64,000 nt of DNA from Amyelois transitella (Eukaryota; Arthropoda; Insecta; Lepidoptera; Pyralidae), in NCBI RefSeq assembly GCF_032362555.1, contig NC_083516.1, positions 335,001 through 399,000 of the forward strand, in the 5' to 3' direction. The position numbers and the translations under genes are program-made. Position 1 is the first letter of the stretch, and each line of letters opens with the position of its first letter. Shown piece after piece: positions 19,758 to 32,440 of this stretch. The notes beneath the pieces were generated by a model. The model was given only the letters and a program-made list of their open reading frames with translations, made no database searches and was not told the DNA's origin.

Positions 19758-22700
19758 CTAGAAATGGTGGGTAGCCGCTGCAGCAGAGAAGGAGCCGCTG
19801 GGGGGCATGGCGTCAGGTTTTGCGCGTTCATAAAACAGCATGTAAGCTGAACATCTCAGAACTTCTTGGAGGGAGACCTCGTGGACCAGCGTGTCAGACG
19901 TGTACCACCATCTGAACAGGTGATGAAGTAAGTGGGGGGCGGATTTTGAGAGGGCGTGGGGCTGTCGTGTGATGAGTCAGGGTTTTTGTGACTTCATAAT
20001 AGTCAGAGTCAAATATGTAGTCATCATGTGAACTTATGTGTATGTGTACTTTTAAAATTTTATGGATTTTCAACAGTCACCTTTTTACCGTGCCGTGTGG
20101 TTCCCGGCACCAGTACGAAAAGGAATAGGACCACTCCATCTCTTTCCCATGGATGTCGTAAAAGGCGACTAAGGGATAGGCTTACAAACTTGGGATTCCT
20201 TTTTAGGCGATGGATTAGCAACCTATCACTATTTGGACTGTTGGCTCTGTCTACCCCGCAAGGGATATAGACGTGACCATATGTATGTATGTGTATGTAT
20301 GTATGCCTTTTTACTCTTGAGAAAAAAATTATACAATACATCACTTACTGAGAATAGTATGAAAGTAGAAAAACATAATTACCTCTTGGCTTCGAACCCG
20401 TTCCCCCTTCGGTACGTGGCGAAGTGTCCCGAGCGCGGGCCGCCCACGTGCACCACGACCGCCACCAGCGTGTACAGAGCTCTTTCCGTCTCCGCCCCCC
20501 CTGCCGCTCCCCCTCCCCCCGCCGCGTTGAGCGCGCTGATGCTACTGCGCAGCCGACCCTCCCCCACCAGCGAGATCAGATCCGACTGACGGCACCGACA
20601 TATAGGTTCATGTATAGTGTCACTAGCTGTTGCCCGCGATTTCGTTCGTCAAAAGGCGCCTTAGAGACAGCGTTCAAATATTTTTGCGCCATACAAAAAT
20701 TAAGAGTGCGCAGACAAATAAGTGTAAGTTATAAATGTGGCATTATTGTTCTACTAGCTGTGCCCGCGACTTCGTCCGCGTAGAATAGTTGTTTTGGGCA
20801 TCATTGAAGCCATCAAGGATGAATAATTTTCCCCGTTTTTTTTTTCACATTTTCCATTATTTCTTCGCTCCTAATAAATAAGCTTAAAGCCTTCCTCGAT
20901 AAATGGTCTATTCAACACAAAAATAATTTTTCAATTCGAACCAGTAGTTCCTGAGATTAGCGCGTTAAAACAAACAAACTCTTCAGCTTTATAATATTAG
21001 TATAGATGATAGTTTCTGTACAATTCAACACAGTATTTCACAGTGCCGTAAATAAAAGTAATCGCAGCGTTACCGTGGGCTGCTGCGCCTGCGCATACGC
21101 GGCCATGGACAGCGCCTCGGGGAAGGCGACGGGGTCGGCGCGCTTGCTGAGCGCGCCCGCCGCCCACTCCACGCGGCTGATGTGCAGGCACAGGCACGCG
21201 GGCAGCTGGCGCAGGCACACACACACATATAGTCACGTCTATATCCCTCGCGGGGTAGACAGAGACAACAGTCTTGAAAAGGCTGAATGACCACGTTCAG
21301 CTATTTGGCTTAATGATAGAATTGAGATTAATATAGCGACAGGTTGCTAGCCCATCGCCTAAAAAAGAATCTCAATTTTGTAAGCCTGTCCCTAAGTCGC
21401 CTTTTACGACATCCATGGGAAAGAGATAGAGTGGTCCAATTCTTTTTTGAATTGGTGCCGGGAACCACACGGCACACACAGCTGGCACATACATACTTAC
21501 ATATACACATATAGGTATATCACAATTCAAACAGACATATGTGTAGGAAGTTTAGATGGTAAGTTACGTTATTTACTACGGGAGACGGAAGGAGAAAAGA
21601 GGAGATAAATAATCAGTTTTAGAAGTATTATATTGTTGGCCATAAAATAAAAATATTTGACAGTGTAAATTATATCTGACATTATAAACAAACTAATGTT
21701 TAGTTAGGTAAAAAAACTTGGGATTCATATGATATGATTCATATAGATGGCATATATACATGCTAAACAAACCATGGCAACCGTTGCTATGGCGTAGATA
21801 AATGCCTACAATACGTGGCGCCATCTCTACGCAACAAATCACAACAAACAATCTCGCCACCAGTCAAAAAACCAGCGAATAGTCTAAATCGCGCAAGCAA
21901 GGATTTCACCGATTGTAGCATTATATACAACCTCCGACACAACATCGTCTGTCGCTCAGTTCCCCAGGCGTCACACCAGCCTGGCGGGAGATCTTCCCTT
22001 TGGTGGCGGTCGAGCATCGCTCCCGCTACACATATAATCACGTCTTTATCTCATACAGGATAAACAGAGCCAACCGTCTCCGAAGAATCCCAAGTTCATT
22101 CCCCATTCCCTTAGTCGCCTTTAGCAACATCCGTTGAAGAGATGGAGTGGTCCTCCAGAAATGACGGAATCACACGACGCAGAAAAAATATACATACATA
22201 CATATAATCACGTCTATATCCCTTGCGGCGTAGACAGAGCCAACAGTCTTGAAAACACTAATAGGCCACGTTCAGCTATTTGGCTTAGATAGAATTGAGA
22301 ATTGAGATTCAAATAGTGACAGGTTGCTAGCATCGCCTAAAATAAGAATCCCATGTTTATAAGCCTACCCCTCAGTCGCCTTTTACGACATCCATGGGAG
22401 AGAGATGGAGTGGTCCTATTCTTTTCTATTGGTGCCGGGAACCACACGGCACTAACAGAAAAAATATCTAGAGAATTGAATACCTTTCCAAAGCTGACTG
22501 TCCGTATGTGTTTGGTGTAGGCTGTGTCAGTCCCGTTGTTGGGCTCCGGACAGCATTTGTTACAGCGGACACCCTTCACCATCTCCGGGGCTGTGAACGC
22601 TCGTAGAAGACCTGGGATATGAACATTTTGAATGAATAAAGATAAATTAATTGTTTTTACTTATTTATGTACAGTTAGTTGATCAATTATGAGCTGGATA

Positions 22701-25700
22701 GACATAAGTAATAAAAGTAAGCTAAAGTTATTATCCTTCACTCTTTCATCCATATAATCTCGTCTATATCCCTTGCGAGGTAGACGGAGCCAGCAGTCCT
22801 AATGACAGAATTGATGTTAAAATAGTGACAGGTTGCTAGCCAATACCAAGTTTATAAGCTTATTATAAACCTTTAAGCCTCCTACAAAATATTACAGGTT
22901 TTTTGCAAATCCCACGGCAAAGACAGCATTTAGCAGGATTGATGGTAGGTACCCTAAGAACTTTAAATTATGTATGAACACGAGATTTCAAGTACAGTAA
23001 AAAAAAAGGTAACAGACAAACTTACTTTTGCATTTATAATATCAGTTAGGATGTCTATACTGACTGATACATACATATAGTCACGTCTATATCCCTCGCG
23101 GAGTAGACAGAGCTAACAATCTTGAAAAGACTGAAAGGCCACGATCAGCTTTTGATCAGATTGAGATTCAAATAGCGACAAGTTGCCAGCCCATTGCCAT
23201 AAAGAATCCCAATTTTAAGCATATCCCTTAGTCGCCTTTTACCACACCCATGAGAAACGGCTGGAGTGGTCCTATTTTTTTTTTGTATTGGTGCCGGGAA
23301 CCACACCACAAAAGAGGAAAATAGACTTGTTTTGTGGTGAGAAATAAATGATGTATTATTATTATTAAAAATGATTTATTATAAACAAGTCAGTGTCACT
23401 CACCAGGCAGGCTGTAGGATCCGGTGAGACCCGTGCTGGCATTGGTCATCGACAACGATATGCTGTCAAACTTGTCGTAGCGGACGGGGCTCTGAGAAAT
23501 CAAATATTATACTTGTTTATATAAAAATACTGTAGGAAGTATAGTTATAAAAGTTATTTAATTCCTACAGAAGATAGAAGGTGAAAAGAGGAGAGAAATA
23601 ATCAGTTAAAAATCACTATATTATTCAATATATAAATTCAGAACATCTAACAATAAAAATTATTTTTGACATATTTCTAATAAACAACATCATGGCAACC
23701 GTTGCTATGGCGCATACCAAGAAGGTTGCCTACAAGGACCTTACTTAGGGCCTTTGATAAATAAATAGTTAAGAATTTATTTAAACTTTTATTACTTTTC
23801 GCTGTCCACAGCGACCAGGTTAACGGAAGTGAAAGGGTAAGACTTTTGTAAGGCAGCTGGGTGTGAACACTTCAAGAATAGTGATGCTGACCTCCGCGCT
23901 GAGTCATACCTGACCCAACGCAATTATCTGTTATTATTGGGACTTTGGGTCAGGTTCTATTCAGAGCGGACTTACATAAAAATTAATGACTTATATTAAT
24001 CTATACTAATATTATAAAGCTGAAGAATTTGTTTGTTTGTTTGAACAACTACTGGTTTGAATTGAAAAATTATTTTTGTGTTTAATAGACCATTTATCGA
24101 GGAAGGCTTTAGGCTATTTATCATCAAGCTGCAACTATTAGGAGCGAAGAAATAATGGAAAATGTGAAAAAAACGGGGAAATAATTCCTCCTTCAGGGCT
24201 TCAATGATGCCTAAAATCAAAAAAAAATGGGTTGGATCTGTGAATGTAGCCCTGACCTTGGTGGAGCACACGGTGCAGTGCAGCCGGGACGCCAGCGAGC
24301 CGCGGAAGGGCAGCACGGGTGAGACACTCCTTCTGAAGGTGAACACCTGGGTCGGGTCTGTGAATGTAGCCCTGACCTTGGTGGAGCACACGGTGCAGTG
24401 CAGCCGGGACGCCAGCGAGCCGCGGAAGGGCAGCACGGGTGAGACACTCCTTCTGAAGGTGAACACCTGGGTCGGGTCTGTGAATGTAGCCCTGACCTTG
24501 GTGGAGCACACGGTGCAGTGCAGCCGGGACGCCAGCGAGCCGCGGAAGGGCAGCACGGGTGAGACACTCCTTCTGAAGGTGAACACCTGGGTCGGGTCTG
24601 TGAATGTAGCCCTGACCTTGGTGGAGCACACGGTGCAGTGCAGCCGGGACGCCAGCGAGCCGCGGAAGGGCAGCACGGGTGAGACACTCCTTCTGAAGGT
24701 GAACACCTGGGTCGGGTCTGTGAATGTAGCCCTGACCTTGGTGGAGCACACGGTGCAGTGCAGCCGGGACGCCAGCGAGCCGCGGAAGGGCAGCACGGGT
24801 GAGACACTCCTTCTGAAGGTGAACACCTGGGTCGGGTCTGTGAATGTAGCCCTGACCTTGGTGGAGCACACGGTGCAGTGCAGCCGGGACGCCAGCGAGC
24901 CGCGGAAGGGCAGCACGGGTGAGACACTCCTTCTGAAGGTGAACACCTGGGTCGGGTCTGTGAATGTAGCCCTGACCTTGGTGGAGCACACGGTGCAGTG
25001 CAGCCGGGACGCCAGCGAGCCGCGGAAGGGCAGCACGGGCAGCGGCCGCGAGCGCGCGGGCAGCCAGCGGCGCCCCGCCGCGCTCAGGTGGCAGAACGAC
25101 CGGGACACGCCCTTTTGGAAGCGGAGACCCGGGGTTGGCTCTGTAATCACATTGTCACTACATAGTATAAAACAAAGTCGCTATTTTAGTCTGTTTGTCG
25201 GTATGCTTAAATCTTTAAAATTACGCAACGGATTCTGATGCGGTTTTTTGTAACAGGTAGAATGATTCAAGAGGAAGGTTCTTATGTATAATAACATTTA
25301 TAATTTTGCACCCGTGCGAAGCCGGGGCGGGTCGCTAGTATAGAATAGAATAGGTTTATTTTCAAAATTGGATACAAGGTATCACTTATTGACGTCACAC
25401 AACTTAAATCTAATTATAACTACTACCGCTTCCAAAGCGCATGTGTAGAGGAAGCGGCGGAACAAACTATACTGCAGCATTTTCATCGGACGTCAATACT
25501 TCACCATCATCAGAATCTTGGTTGTTCTCAGTGCTTTCAAGGTATGCAAAATAGTAGTCATATTCTAGGATGTAACTCAATCTTATTTATATTTAAAGGA
25601 CAAAAATACCATCTGAACTAACATGTACTATAAATGCGAAAGTTTATTTGTTATCTCTATCTCTACGCGCGCTGGTAAATGCCAGTTTTCTAGAAATATT

Positions 25701-28700
25701 CAAATTGAAATATAAAGAAACAAAGCAAAAGCGTTAGTGGTCGAAATGGTAAGGTGACCAGTTAAAATGGGTGTAGCGCATAAGGTACAGGTTCAAATCT
25801 CAACTAGGCCACGTACCAATGACTATGTTGAAGTTCCGTACATTAGCTGGAACACTTACCGATGCTCTTTTAGTGAAGGAAACATGCATAACCATAATCC
25901 AGTACAGGCTGCCAAGATGCAAATGCCCTGCAAAGATTGCGAAGGTCTCATGATCTGGCTTCATGTAAAAACCTGACTCATCCAATCCAGGGCAGTCTAG
26001 AAAGTGACGTGTGTAACCTTCAGCGGTGAAGATGTACCTGAGACTAAAGCAGGAGCCAAACATAAAATTAAGCTAAAATACATGTACAAGTATGTGCATA
26101 CCCGGATCAGCCAGCCCAGGCTCGTCAGCGGGCGCGGCGGAGGCGGGCCTGGGCGGCGCTCCGGGCGTGGGCGGCGTGGAGTCCGCGCGCAGCGGCCCGC
26201 CGGGCGGCGACGCGGGCGACGCCAGCGCAGACCACGCGCGACCGCCGTTCAGGCCCAGCGCGTCCGAGAGACAGCCGGGCTTCAAATGGAAGAATACTTT
26301 CATGTAATGTTACAGTTTGACAATTTTTACACAGATAGGATACACCTGTGCAAGAGTCGATATTTGTATGGTGAGACAAATATTTGAGCCAATCAGTGCT
26401 CACTATTTGAACCCACAAACTGAACTGTCTATTATGAGCAAGATAGCTTGATATGATTCGTTTTTGGATTTTAAGCTTAATGTATTTGTAATAAAGTTGT
26501 TATTTTATTGAGTATTTCATTCAGCAGTAAGTAGCGCTATCCTGGGCCGTCAAATATTGCCGCAGCTATATACACAAAAAAAAATATTTGTGTCATGTGT
26601 GTGTACTCTAGGAGTCCATAAATTGAATCTGAAAAATATATATCTAAAGGCCAATGTTTACTTATTTATTTTTAAAGATATTAATACCCATAGTTATAAA
26701 TATTTGAGTAGTTTTGCTTTGAGCCCGTGCGCATGATGAATTATATCATGAAAATTAAAAATATTTCTAACTTCTTGAATCGAGAGTACATATTTTAAAA
26801 GTACTTATTCTCAGTTTCCTAATAAATATACTTTCCCAAGGTTACACATTAGGATAACAATGACACCGCCCAAATGGAGGGTCTAAAACACTCATAACAA
26901 GTCAAACAAATATACCTTCTTGGCCATGGCATTAGTCTCCTCCTCAATGCAGGACAGCAAGACGTGCAGCAACTCGTGGGCATCCTGCTGATCTGCGGGC
27001 ACCACCCACCCAGCTGCCCGGAGAGACTGCAGCACCCCAAGTGGACACACAGGTGTGCCACGTGCTGATTCATGGGTTCCATTCACCACTACAGAAATTA
27101 TTTACGTTTTAAATTAATATATTCAAGAAGCATTTTCAATACAGACAGAACCAACAGTTTCAAAAAGACTAAAAGGCCAAGTTAAGCTGTTTATTTGATG
27201 AAATAGATATCGTCCCCTTACTGCAAAAACCAACTAAGTGCATGAAATTAAGTTTCGAGAAATTGACGTTTAAAGGTTTGCACTATCAAATCACTATTAA
27301 GATTGTAACCTTTCAAGAATCTGTTCATGTATTTTTAATACTTATTTATTAAGCTTTAAAGGTAATTAGTACAATAAAAGCAAATCCTCGAATTACTAGA
27401 ATAAATTAAGGAATTGGGGCGAGAGGTGGTGCAAATAAATGGTTTTTACTGTAAAGATTTTTTAACTTTACTACTTAAGTGCCCTAAATATTACTTAATA
27501 TTGGGTTAGTTGCTTTTAATTTAATATTAGAATATCCCATAACTCACTAAAATGTTACAAATATGTTGGTAAAACGAGTTTAAAACACAATTTTGTCGGC
27601 CTTAATACTTTATTATGTATAAAAACTATACCAAATAGTACAATCATCATCATCAATGTTGTTAAAATAAAAAAACAATTCTTTATTAATTTAACATAAC
27701 CAAAATCAAATAAAAAACGTCATACAAAAAGTCTGCAGTTTTAGTGGCTGATTCGTTTAGGTCTGAAGATCCTCTACTGTTATCATCTGAAATATAAAAT
27801 GTGCATAAGTAGTTGTTCTCTGCTAACTTGCAAATACATACATGCATACATACATAAAATCGCCTCCTTCCCGGAGGGGTAAGCAGAGACTATCCCTTTC
27901 CACTTGCCACGATCTCTGCACACTTCCTTCGCTTCATCCACATTCATAACTCTCTTCATGCAAACTCAGCGGTTTCGGGTACTCTTGACCTGAACCTTTA
28001 CTAGGACGTCCTTAATTTGATCAAGATACGTTCGTCTAGGTCTTCCCACTCCGATCTTTCCCTCCACACTCTCCTTGTATATCTGCTTAGTCAACCTGCT
28101 TTCATTCATCCTCTCCATATGACCAAACCATCTTAACATACCCTTTTCTATTCCTGTAACTACATCTCACATCTTCACATCACAACATTCACTTATCACG
28201 CTGTTCTTTATCCGGTGACTCAATTTCACACCGATCATACATCTTAACGCTCTCATTTCCACTGCATTTATTCTGCTTTCGTGCTTCTTTTGCCATACCC
28301 AACTTTCACTCCCATACATTAATGTCGGGACCAACACGCCCCTATGCACAGCCAGTCGAGCGTTTTTGGATAGTTTCTGACTGCTCATAAAGGCATGCAA
28401 AGCTCCATTCACCATGCTCCCCGCGTTCACTCTCCTTTCAATATCACTATCACACTTGCCATCTGATGTAAACTTTGATCCTAGATATACAAACTCTTTC
28501 ACATGCTCAACTTTTTCTCCTCCAATCAAAATATTACATGCTGCCATTTCTTTCTCCATTTCAAAAAACTAGTGTTTTAGTTTTACATACGTTCACTTTC
28601 ATTATTTTCTCCTTCAAAGCTTCATGCATACAGTTTACCATCTCCTGTGACTCTTCCGCTGATGACGCCAGTATAACCTGATCGTCGGTATAGAGCAGAC

Positions 28701-31334
28701 ATTTGACGAGTAACTCATAAATAGGTCCTCGGCCGCTTCTCCAACACAAATTGAAAAGGCAGTACAACTGACTAGCTAATACGGCTTGTCCTGCTTTTAG
28801 CATCTCGACCGACACTCCAGACATACCCAGCAGCCTTACCCGCTTTCATACTATTAAGTGCTTTCACAATTTCGAACATTTCAATTTCGCCTTCCATCTC
28901 ATTCTCTTTTTCTTCGCTATAACATAAATTTTTAATATTTCCTTCCTTTTTTTCAAATAAACTTTCAAAATACTCCTTCCATATCTTAACACACATTCTT
29001 CTCCTTTCACAACGCTACCATCCTGGCATCTGATCCTGGTCAGCTCTCTGGTTATAGTTTTACCTCAGGCTAACCTTACGGATTTCCAGAATACTTTCAA
29101 AAATTTGCAAATATTCTATTCAATACATAAAATGAATGAACCGATTTAGACATGAAAAGACTAGAAGTCGTCGAAAGCCTAAAAGGCGAGGTAAATTAGA
29201 AAAGGGGTGATAGGGGAGATGATGCATCATCTCTCCTGTCACCCCAGATGGATAGACAGACAGACGGACAACGGAGGCTTAGTAATACGGTCCCGTTTTA
29301 CCCTTTGGGTGCGGAACCTTAAAAATGATGTACACATATAAATTCACTTTCAAAACATAACAACTATAGACATTCATTTAAATATCTTTAATTAGCAAAT
29401 AAATAGCATGGTAACATATATGAAATGGTAGCTAGACATGTAATTTTTTGCCATAAGCACTTATACGAGCACTTACGGTCAAATCCGATGGGCTAGATTC
29501 TTCCGCATTTACACTGACTGGTTAGGTATTATTATAGTCACCTAAAAATAAACGATCATCATCACATGCACATTCTTATGTTAGTAGATATAAAAACTGT
29601 TGTAAAATATTGTTAACTAGCTGTGCAAATGTGTGCACCGTAATAGGATTAGTTCCTGAGATTATCGCGTTCAAACAAACAAACAAAGAAAAAATCTCTT
29701 CAGCTTTATAATATTAGTATGATTAAACAAACAAACTAAGCCTTCCCGCCACTCCAGGTCGTACGTAAGTAGGTATTTATCTTAGTAGATGAAAAATTAT
29801 TTATCGTCAGAAATCATCGGTAAAGTACCTACATGCGTATTATAATATTGTGCTATAGTTAGGTGTAATACAATCAAAATATAGATCATAATAATACATT
29901 CCGTTTCAATTTTCAACTAAGTAGGTAACAAAATCATTCTTACAAAAATCTAACCGAAAATTAATTACGTAATGATTTTACTTACCCGCTTTTTTCGTAT
30001 TATTACTTTCACCACATACAAGGTTTAACATTTTTCTAGATCTGGAACTCATTACTATAAAATTATACACACAAAACAACAAATTTAACGATTCAACGCA
30101 GACGCACAGTAAGAGTGACGGTTGAAACGCGACTTACACGGTTTTTGCTGACGGGCTGAATGAAATCAAAGTTTAAAGCTTACAAGTAAAGCCAACCAAA
30201 CTACTTTATTATATTTTTCTTGTAGATAATATTTATTTACGAGGGAAATATGAATCAGTAAAAAGGACTAACAGATCATTAAATATTTCGTAAGTAGGTA
30301 ACATAGAGAATTTTATCTAACAAGTAACTGCTAAAAGCGTGCTAGTATTGTTAAGTATATTTTTGCAGTACTTGAATAAATTTTTTTTGACAAAATTTAA
30401 CATGCCAAAACCATTGAAAATACGATTATTGATATTTTCTGTAAATTTTATTTAAACATTTTATTTAACCACTACACATTACTGTTTTACTGTACAATAT
30501 TTTCAAAATTACATTGTAAGATATCTTAGCGAAAAGCTAAATCAGGAATGAAGCGTCATATCAAAAAACGGGTTTTACCAGCGTATAGAGCTTGAAAAGG
30601 AGATTATGAAGGTGCACTTAACTCAGTTTTGACAAAATGTGACTAATTGGTTTTTGCAGTAAGGGGACGATATTCGAATAGTGACAGAATGCTAGCCCAT
30701 TGCCTAAAAAAAGAATCCCAAGTTAAAAAGCCTATCCCTAAGTCGCTTTTTACAACATCCATGGGAAAGAGATGGAGTGGTCCTACTCTTTTTTTCTATT
30801 GGTAGAAACAAATGTTTTTCTAACATTAAATACCATACTACTACTACTACTTCTAATCACTACTTATATTATAAAGTCCCCTTATATCTCTGTATGTATG
30901 TATATGCTTATCTCGGAAAGTTGTGGACAGTTTTGTTCCTGTTTGAAATGGAAAGGGGGTTTACTAAGGAAAGTTTATACCTATTGGTTTTCTAAAATCT
31001 TAATTGCAATACCAAATCATTGAGTAAAATGTGGCATCTGATAACAAGTTATAAAAGTCCAACCTTCAATAACAGTGTACAGCGTCGTAATCATGCTATT
31101 GTGCGAGTCTGCTTTTGCGTATTTCTTGAGCCAGTCGATAAAGGCAGGACTGGCTGCAAGGGCCTGCAACAAAGTGTTCAGGAAGCATGTCCGGCCCAAA
31201 TTCTGCAGCCCTGCGATCTGTCCACGACGCTTCCTCACGCGCGGCGCTCCTCCAGGGCCCCAGAGCACGAAAGCTCCAACAACCACTGCTGCAGTCAGCC
31301 CCGCAGCCACAAGGATCCTATCTCCCCCATCCAT
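19758..31334 (-). CDS. Usp30: USP30 orthologue: mitochondrial outer-membrane deubiquitinase
   Basis: Nine minus-strand exons join in phase to 496 codons plus stop (human USP30 is 517 aa): 31334-31064, 27088-26916, 26279-26102, 25140-24977, 23491-23404, 22611-22484, 21205-21074, 20585-20383 and 19911-19758. Residues about 7-25 form a single N-terminal membrane segment followed by basic RVRKRR, the USP30 anchor layout. The Cys box GLQNLGRTCFLNTLLQALA gives Cys about 50, the His box SGHFATYRR gives His about 432, and WWYTSDT places a Ser at about 451 where USP30 has its unusual third catalytic Ser. Two CxxC pairs (HCTVC; CNKCC) match the zinc knuckle of the family. It ends SLQEVLRCSAYMLFYER, very close to the mammalian C-terminus. 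USP30 removes ubiquitin from mitochondrial proteins and opposes Parkin-dependent mitophagy. Introns carry many repeats and a 120-base tandem array after exon 4. Confidence 0.93.
20089..20310 (+). repeat. Abundant 250-bp interspersed element (LEP-A here), reference copy
   Basis: Starts gtgccgtgtggttcccggc and ends ccccgcaagggatatagacg plus (TATG)n. Internal landmarks are ggaccactccatctctttcc, ggatgtcgtaaaaggcgact and ttggctctgtctacc. Around 25 copies in both orientations occur in the window. Others that are nearly complete lie at about 21219-21475 (-), 22187-22453 (-), 23070-23307 (-), 33401-33652 (-), 37188-37451 (-), 39526-39775 (+), 41040-41265 (+), 42493-42752 (+), 44299-44552 (+), 61606-61833 (-), 62240-62498 (-) and a copy cut by the window end at 63885-64000 (+). 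The microsatellite tail and absence of coding suggest a non-autonomous element; I cannot assign it to a class. Confidence 0.85.
20755..21007 (+). repeat. Second interspersed family (LEP-B here), reference copy
   Basis: Begins ctgtgcccgcgacttcgtcc and ends agctttataatattagtata, with internal attgaagccatcaaggatga and cctcgataaatggtctattc. Other copies lie at about 23998-24213 (-), 35585-35812 (+), 36165-36290 (+), 55183-55406 (+), 57345-57512 (+) and 61104-61372 (+), plus fragments near 29615-29722 and 62850-62885. The phrase is familiar from lepidopteran genomes, probably the 3' end of a non-LTR element or a SINE. Confidence 0.8.
24241..25039 (-). repeat. 120-bp tandem array spanning the exon 4 / intron 4 donor of Usp30
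   Basis: About 6.7 head-to-tail units of exactly 120 bases, apparently identical by eye apart from the last unit's edge (24229-24240). The copy at 24961-25039 is the native 3' part of exon 4. Each unit contains the exon end (coding PFRGSLASRLHCTVCSTK), its donor AAG|GTCAGG and 44 bases of intron ending in an acceptor-like ttcaccttcag. Seven donors therefore occur at 120-base spacing (GT at 24976, 24856 and so on down to 24256). The unit is a multiple of three and open in the Usp30 frame throughout. Confidence 0.93.
25735..26030 (+). mobile_element. Probable tRNA-derived SINE in Usp30 intron 3
   Basis: Plus-strand head with an A-box-like tagtggtcgaaatgg and a B-box-like ggttcaaatctc about 50 bases apart, then a body reaching about 26030. 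An 87-codon minus-strand ORF across it has no recognised homology and is best treated as repeat-derived. Confidence 0.5.
27845..29100 (-). mobile_element. Decayed LINE reverse-transcriptase remnant in Usp30 intron 1
   Basis: Minus-strand frames read like the C-terminal half of a non-LTR reverse transcriptase, broken by stops and shifts. LLYTDDQVILASS is a YADD-type catalytic box variant, and further downstream come EFVYLGSKFTSDGKCDSDI and LMYGSESWVWQKKHE. The 3' end is near 27850 beside a (TACA)n run. Short pieces of the same 3' end recur at about 11655-11800 (+), 34030-34262 (-), 34975-35185 (+), 46250-46425 (-), 49020-49125 (-) and 50175-50335 (+). Confidence 0.8.
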
Positions 31335-32440
31335 TGTTTGAAACTACGATCAGATAATGCTGTTCTTACATCACCCACAGAACAAACATAGTCGCAGGTA
31401 AACTGCCGTTTTATTTTTAACAGAAATCAGAACAAAATCTTTTGATTTTTGCGTTTATAGAAAATAGAAAATTATTTGTCCCATTCTTGTCAGTCGTTTG
31501 ACATTGACTTGACGACTTTAGGCTCATAGGCTGTGACCCGTTACGTTTTCTAATAACTTCTACAGATTTCTACTATAAACAAGACAAGCAAAGTTTTTTT
31601 AAATTTATAAAAAATATTTTATTATATTTATATGTATATATTAGTGAGTTCGTAGAAACTTTGGTAGCGAGATTTAGAATAAGTAATGTCCAGGCTGTAA
31701 GGCTCTGTAATGCTCTTCCTGAAATGATCTGCGTTCAAACATACTTTGAATGGGTTCTTTCTTCGGCAGATCAATGATGGGTCATCCTAATTTGATATTT
31801 TATGTATGTATATGGATTTATAATGTATTAGATATATCATGTATGTATTTATGCATTTTTTGTAATGTATGCTTTTTTCAGTATGAATGTGCACTTTATC
31901 GCACCACCAACTTAAAGTTTTTCTGTTTGGTCAACTGGTTGACTGCTATAAAATGCCAAACGACATTAAGTCCGCCACAGTTTTAAATAAATAAATATCG
32001 TTGCTATTGACAGTTTTTGAAGTTATTCGTTACAAACACACCATTGTTTATCTTTATTGTTAGTGGAGAAACATGTTAATCCTTTAATTAAAAGTAATTT
32101 CAACATCAAAATCTTTTTAGCACTTAGCGTCTAAAATAGTATTTATTGGATTTAACTAGCAACATTTAAAATGTCAAAATGACACGATCACTTCACGACT
32201 GCCTGCTTCATTCATCTATTTGTGTTGAAAAACAACCTAGAAATAGTTCCAAAACATAAGCTCGGAAATAAAAAGAAATCGTAATATTTAGAGAGCGAAA
32301 ATTTGCTAGTACTTATTTAGTTTCAAAATCAATTACTGTTTTTAGGACGGTGGATTAAATGGTCACAAATAAATATAAACAGTGATGTTATTATCAATAA
32401 TATTTTAGTCTAAAGTTTCTTTGTATATAAAATTGCAAGA
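31335..32440. other. Divergent spacer between Usp30 and Wdr24 start codons
   Basis: About 1.1 kb separates the opposed ATGs and must hold both promoters, or one bidirectional one. At about 31640-31990 there is a fragment resembling the C-terminal end of a LINE ORF2 (plus strand, LCNALPEMICVQTYFEW-like with stops). Confidence 0.45.

Noticed and set aside
23996-25238. Long ORFs on both strands, up to 384 codons
   Set aside because: Only exon 4 of Usp30 is coding; the rest is the 120-bp array, which is open in several frames.
25800-26063. 87-codon minus ORF
   Set aside because: Lies across a probable SINE in Usp30 intron 3; exons 3 and 4 of Usp30 join in phase without it.
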